Shown in pieces: positions 5,560 through 8,750 of a stretch of DNA of 8,750 nucleotides; position 1 is the first letter of the stretch; every line of letters starts with the position of its first letter. Source of the DNA: Clostridiales bacterium (GTDB taxonomy: Bacteria; Bacillota; Clostridia; Lachnospirales; WRAX01); NCBI GenBank assembly GCA_031271375.1, contig JAISVU010000332.1, forward strand, positions 1 through 8,750, read 5' to 3'. The notes beneath the pieces were generated by a model. That model was not told where the DNA came from, did no database searches, and saw only the letters and a list, made by a program, of their open reading frames with translations. Both the position numbers and the translations under genes were made by a program.

Positions 5560-6484
5560 AGTTCTCCTCCTTAATGTTAAGGGCTATCTCATGTATCCTC
5601 CGCAGGCGGTGGTTCACCCCGGATTTGCCGATGGGCGGCGACATCATTCCGCCCAGTTCTTTCAGGCTTATTTCCGGGTATTCAAGCCTCGCTGTAATTA
5701 TATCGGCAAGGGACGCCGGAAGCGCCCCAATCCCCACCGTCCGCCGTATCACATTTATGTCTTCGGTCTGTTTTACCGCCGCCGATATGGCCTTATCCAT
5801 ATTAGCCGAATCGCAGTTCACATTCCTGTTGATTTTGTTTTCAACATCCTTACGGATCCTTGCGTTCTCAAACCGCATCAGCGCCCCGTGAGCGCCGGTG
5901 ATGTTAAGTATATCCGATATCTGCTCCGCGTCTTTGAAATATACCGCTGAACCGTTGCGGCTCTTGCGCGTCACGCTTCGCGGCGTAAGGCCGAAATTTG
6001 ACCAGAGCTTCTTCAATTCTTCCGCGTAGACCGCGTCCCCCGCGATGAACTCGCAATGATAAACGCTCTCAGGGTCTCCGATATATCCGCAGGCTAGGAA
6101 CGTTCCCGCCAGGTACGCCTTGCGGCAGCAGTCCCCCCTTATAACCAGCGAGCTTATGCGTCGGCTAAACAGCAGTTCGTCGTCCCATAATCCCGACGCT
6201 TTGAGCGCTATCAACGCATCCTCGGGCTTGTCCGCCGTAAGGATGTAAGACATGCCGCCCGGAATTGCCCGGGCTTCAAGCCGAACCGAGGCGTTAAAGT
6301 CTTCCTTCAATATGCGATAAAAGCGCCTCGCGAGCCATAGGTTCTCTGTTTTAAGGCTAAGGCGCGGGCCTTCCGTCACCTTCACCGCCCCGTTTATTAT
6401 CGCGGAAAGCATTGCGATTCTGCAATGCCTTGCTCCAAGCGGCTGATCATATATCTCTTTTTTTACGTCGGATGAGAATGACAT
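5483..6484 (-). CDS. whiA: DNA-binding protein WhiA
   Basis: A 333-residue member of the WhiA family, which pairs a LAGLIDADG homing-endonuclease-like fold (no nuclease activity known) with a C-terminal helix-turn-helix. In Streptomyces it activates sporulation-septation genes; in B. subtilis (YvcL) it affects division and chromosome segregation. Family marks visible are FSSDVKKEI at the start, CCRKAYLAGTFLACG (119-133), YHCEF after it, MRFENARIRKDVENKINRNVNC in the middle region, and the HTH region ISLKELGGMM...SGVNHRLRRIHEIA (272-301). The last 24 residues, from D310, are Gly-rich and lie outside the family core; they come from the region overlapping the next gene. The start ATG follows the rapZ stop by 13 nt, with AAGGCAGG as a weaker ribosome site. 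The yvcK gene usually found upstream is absent. Confidence 0.93.
   Translation of the reverse strand: MSFSSDVKKEIYDQPLGARHCRIAMLSAIINGAVKVTEGPRLSLKTENLWLARRFYRILKEDFNASVRLEARAIPGGMSYILTADKPEDALIALKASGLWDDELLFSRRISSLVIRGDCCRKAYLAGTFLACGYIGDPESVYHCEFIAGDAVYAEELKKLWSNFGLTPRSVTRKSRNGSAVYFKDAEQISDILNITGAHGALMRFENARIRKDVENKINRNVNCDSANMDKAISAAVKQTEDINVIRRTVGIGALPASLADIITARLEYPEISLKELGGMMSPPIGKSGVNHRLRRIHEIALNIKEENYDFTHIQDGDKPGGQSGGSLGAERE
5566..5572 (-). promoter_or_regulatory. Ribosome binding site of the Crh-like gene inside whiA
   Basis: AAGGAGG with 6-nt spacing to the ATG at 5559. It lies within whiA codons for Ile-Lys-Glu-Glu and supports independent initiation of the overlapping gene. Confidence 0.8.
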
Positions 6485-6497
6485 TGTGCGGCCTGCC

Positions 6498-7370
6498 TTA
6501 CATATTGCTTATATCTCTATGACTGATATACGCGCTGTACCCCTGGCTCCGTAAATATTCGCCCAAGCTGTTTGCCAGCGTAACGGAGCGGTGTTTGCCA
6601 CCCGTGCAGCCCACGCATATGACCAGGCGGGTTTTACCCTCAATTATATAATGGGGCATCAGCAGATCCAATATATCACAGGTTTTATCTATAAAACTCC
6701 GAGAGGCGGGGAAGGAAAGCACATAATCCCGCACCGGCGGGTCGTTGCCCGAGAGGAACTTGAGTTCTTCCACATAAAAGGGGTTGGGCAGGAATCGCAC
6801 GTCCAGAACCATGTCGGCGTCCATTGGAAGCCCATGCTTGAACCCAAAGGATATTACATGGACAATAATCCCTGCGAACGCCTTGCCGGAGAGAAAGATG
6901 CTGTTTATCTCGGCTTTAAGCTCCCGCGCAAGCATACTGCTTGTGTCGATAACATAGGTGGCTTGCTCCCTTACGCTGCGGGTCATCTTCCGTTCGGCCA
7001 GAATGCCTTCCATCAGGCTCCCCGACCGGGCCAGCGGGTGGCTGCGCCGGGTTTCCTTATAACGCCTGTGCAGCGTCTCGTCGCCGCAGTCCAGGTACAG
7101 CACGCTTACCGCGCAGTCTTCGAAAGCGCGCAGCTCGTCTATCGCCGGCAGAAGGTCGCCGAAGAGCTTCCCGCCCCGTATGTCAATGCCCAGGGCCAGT
7201 CTGTCGTTCCCGTCCTCCGCGCCGAAGCAGGTCTCCACAAATCGCGCTAGAAGGGAGGGCGGAAGGTTGTCCGCGCAATAAAACCCGATGTCCTCAAGGA
7301 ATTTAAGCACGGTGGTCTTGCCCGCCCCGGACATGCCCGTTACGATTACTATGCTCTTGGAGTTAAGCAA
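6498..7370 (-). CDS. rapZ: RNase adapter / nucleotide-binding protein RapZ (YvcJ)
   Basis: A 290-residue protein. The N-terminal P-loop domain has Walker A GMSGAGKT (12-19), followed by FLEDIGFYCADNLPP, a family hallmark, and LGIDIRGG as a likely Walker-B-like strand. The C-terminal domain (about 165-290) has HVISFGFKHGLPMDADMVLD, RFLPNPFY and GCTGGKHRSV (254-263). In E. coli this domain binds the small RNA GlmZ and senses glucosamine-6-phosphate; in B. subtilis YvcJ is a GTPase tied to competence. No GlmZ system is expected in Firmicutes, so the substrate here is unknown. The start codon is TTG at 7370, chosen because AAGGAGG (7384-7378) is 7 nt upstream and no in-frame ATG lies nearby. The ribosome site shares bases with the murB stop. 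Next to MurB, it suggests a link to cell-wall precursor control. Confidence 0.93.
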   Translation of the reverse strand: MLNSKSIVIVTGMSGAGKTTVLKFLEDIGFYCADNLPPSLLARFVETCFGAEDGNDRLALGIDIRGGKLFGDLLPAIDELRAFEDCAVSVLYLDCGDETLHRRYKETRRSHPLARSGSLMEGILAERKMTRSVREQATYVIDTSSMLARELKAEINSIFLSGKAFAGIIVHVISFGFKHGLPMDADMVLDVRFLPNPFYVEELKFLSGNDPPVRDYVLSFPASRSFIDKTCDILDLLMPHYIIEGKTRLVICVGCTGGKHRSVTLANSLGEYLRSQGYSAYISHRDISNM

Positions 7371-7377
7371 TATGCCG

Positions 7378-7384
7378 CCTCCTT
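7378..7384 (-). promoter_or_regulatory. Ribosome binding site of rapZ, sharing bases with the murB stop
   Basis: The murB stop (TAA) supplies the first bases of TAAGGAGG. The site sits 7 nt before a TTG start at 7370, so a strong site compensates for a weak start codon. Confidence 0.8.
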
Positions 7385-8291
7385 ACACTATAACAATCTC
7401 CAGCTCCAGCATTACGCCTGTCTTTTCAAAGACGGTTTCCCGGACGATGGCGATCAGTTCCGTGATATCCGCCGCAGTGGCTCCGCCTGTATTAATTATA
7501 AACCCCGAATGCTTCCGCGATACCTCAGCTCCGCCGACGCGCCGCCCTTTGAGGCCGCAGTCCTCTATGAGCTTTGCCGCGAAGACATTTGGGGCGGGAC
7601 GCTTAAAAACGCTCCCTGCGCTGGGGAAACCGAGGGGCTGGCTGGCATTTCGTTTTTCAAGAATTTCATCCATACGGGCTTTTATCGCTTCGGGGTCGTC
7701 CTCAGTAAAGTTCAGCTCCGCCGACAGCGCGGTATAAGGCCTGTCCGCCAGGACGCTGTGTCTGTAACTAAAATCCATCGCGGAGCTGCCAATGGTCTTA
7801 ACCGAGCCGTCCTGTATCAATATCCTCGCGGAATGGAACACATGGGATATTTCGCCTCCGTGAGCCCCGGCGTTCATGCGCAAGGCCCCGCCGAGGGAGC
7901 CGGGTATGCCGCAGGCGAACTCAAACCCCGCCAAGCCTTTCTTCCGCGCGAAATCCGCGATATGCTTGAGCAGCGCTCCCGCACCGGCCTTTATACGCAG
8001 CGGATTATCCGGCGCGAGCGATATATCGTTAAGCTTCTCAGTCGATATAACCGCAACATCGGATTCCCCGTCAGGGAACAGCGTGTTTGAACCCTTTCCC
8101 AGAATAAAATACTTAACGCCCGCTTCTTTGCATATCGCAATGGCCTCCAGCAGCTCCGATTCGTTGGCCGGTCTTGCGTATACGGCGGCCTTGCCGCCAG
8201 CCATAAAGGTCGTGTGCCTGCTCATAGGCTCGCCGGCCCAGCAGGAGCCGGCCCCCAGCTTTTGTACCAGCGCGTCCAAAACGCCGTTCAT
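7383..8291 (-). CDS. murB: UDP-N-acetylenolpyruvoylglucosamine reductase
   Basis: A 302-residue flavoprotein that reduces UDP-GlcNAc-enolpyruvate to UDP-N-acetylmuramate with NADPH, the second committed step of peptidoglycan synthesis, in the cytosol. The FAD-binding PCMH-type domain shows HTTFMAGG (26-33), GKGSNTLF (65-72), GIPGSLGGA (128-136) and NAGAHGGE (140-147). YR at 176-177 is the conserved substrate-binding pair. SAGSVFKRP (224-232) holds the proton-donor Ser227, and the C-terminal LELEIVIV carries the final Glu. The length fits the shorter MurB type of Firmicutes, lacking the insert of E. coli MurB. The ATG lies 12 nt after the hprK stop and follows GGGTGATC, a ribosome site pairing with the inner part of the anti-SD sequence. 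The hprK-murB-rapZ order is common in Clostridia. Confidence 0.95.
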   Translation of the reverse strand: MNGVLDALVQKLGAGSCWAGEPMSRHTTFMAGGKAAVYARPANESELLEAIAICKEAGVKYFILGKGSNTLFPDGESDVAVISTEKLNDISLAPDNPLRIKAGAGALLKHIADFARKKGLAGFEFACGIPGSLGGALRMNAGAHGGEISHVFHSARILIQDGSVKTIGSSAMDFSYRHSVLADRPYTALSAELNFTEDDPEAIKARMDEILEKRNASQPLGFPSAGSVFKRPAPNVFAAKLIEDCGLKGRRVGGAEVSRKHSGFIINTGGATAADITELIAIVRETVFEKTGVMLELEIVIV

Positions 8292-8303
8292 CGGATCACC
8301 CGC

Positions 8304-8750
8304 CTAATCAACGGTTGCCAGACTTTCCAGCTTGGCATGATATATGTTATCTTCTATCTTCGCGCTGAATACCTCGGGCGCGTTATATCCCATCTTCTTC
8401 AATCTATGATTAATCGCGGCGGATTCGCATATTATCGCCACGTTGCGTCCCGGACGCACGGGTATATTATAACACACAACCTGGTTTCCGAGATATTCCT
8501 TATATTCGGCGCCGGTACCCAGCCGGTCATAATTCTTATTATCGTCCCAGGCTTCCAGGTTAAGCACCAGGTCTACGTTCTGGGTCGTCTTGAGCGACGC
8601 GACGCCGAACATCTGGCGCACATCCACGATGCCTATTCCGCGTATTTCAATAAAATATTGCAGCACTGCGGGGCAGCTGCCTACCAGCGTAGTGTTTGAG
8701 ACCTTTTTTATCTCCACAAGGTCGTCCGCCACAAGGCGGTGTCCGCGGCG
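8304..8750 (-). CDS. hprK: HPr kinase/phosphorylase, C-terminal part (N-terminus beyond window)
   Basis: The last 148 codons plus stop of the bifunctional enzyme that phosphorylates HPr or Crh on Ser46 when glycolytic intermediates are high and removes the phosphate when they are low, controlling carbon catabolite repression. The frame is open to the window edge and begins RRGHRLVADD, a conserved family segment, so a GTG at 8732 is internal and not the start. The family signature IEIRGIGIVDV follows, then VRPGRNVAI. The P-loop (usually GDSGxGKS) and N-terminal domain lie outside the window. Within this span nothing essential is missing compared with B. subtilis HprK. It is the first visible gene of the operon, and its likely substrate, the Crh-like protein, is encoded four genes downstream. 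Confidence 0.95.
   Translation of the reverse strand, partial: RRGHRLVADDLVEIKKVSNTTLVGSCPAVLQYFIEIRGIGIVDVRQMFGVASLKTTQNVDLVLNLEAWDDNKNYDRLGTGAEYKEYLGNQVVCYNIPVRPGRNVAIICESAAINHRLKKMGYNAPEVFSAKIEDNIYHAKLESLATVD

Noticed and set aside
8304..8732. GTG at 8732 as the start of a short HprK
   Set aside because: The frame stays open upstream and RRGHRL immediately before it is conserved HprK sequence, so the gene continues past the window edge.

Overview
The window reads as a chromosomal segment from a low-to-mid GC member of the Firmicutes, most likely Clostridia. The basis is the gene set hprK, murB, rapZ, whiA and an HPr-fold gene in one operon, strong AAGGAGG-type ribosome binding sites, and closely packed genes. 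Every convincing complete gene is on the minus strand, so transcription runs from base 8750 towards base 1. I see no phage, insertion sequence, CRISPR array, rRNA or tRNA.

Region A (8750 to 4604) is a tight operon: the C-terminal part of HPr kinase/phosphorylase (hprK, cut by the window edge), murB, rapZ, whiA, a Crh-like HPr-fold gene and a TtcA-family tRNA thiolase. Gaps are 12-13 nt. The last two junctions overlap, by 77 nt (whiA and the HPr-like gene) and by 1 nt (the HPr-like gene and ttcA). The operon joins carbon-status signalling (HPr kinase and a serine-phosphorylatable HPr-fold protein) with cell-wall precursor synthesis (MurB), a nucleotide-binding regulator linked to amino-sugar control (RapZ/YvcJ) and a division-related DNA-binding protein (WhiA). 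The usual yvcK gene between rapZ and whiA is absent. The HPr-like protein has Glu where HPr has its catalytic His, but keeps the regulatory Ser.

Region B (4603 to 4374) is a 230-base gap with an almost perfect sigma-A promoter, a roughly 95-nt predicted structured RNA and a 13-bp perfect-stem intrinsic terminator. This unit lies directly upstream of a Xer-type tyrosine recombinase gene. It is the most interesting element here: either a small RNA or a terminator-controlled leader for the recombinase gene.

Region C (4373 to 768) holds three closely spaced genes: a Xer-like tyrosine recombinase with all six catalytic residues, a PepD-type M20 dipeptidase, and an AmiE/class-C-beta-lactamase-like serine hydrolase. 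The last two suggest processing of small peptides or of peptidoglycan-derived material. Region D (767 to 1) has a 158-base gap with an apparent plus-strand gene remnant, then the first 203 codons of a lipoprotein resembling M28 zinc aminopeptidases, which runs off the window edge.
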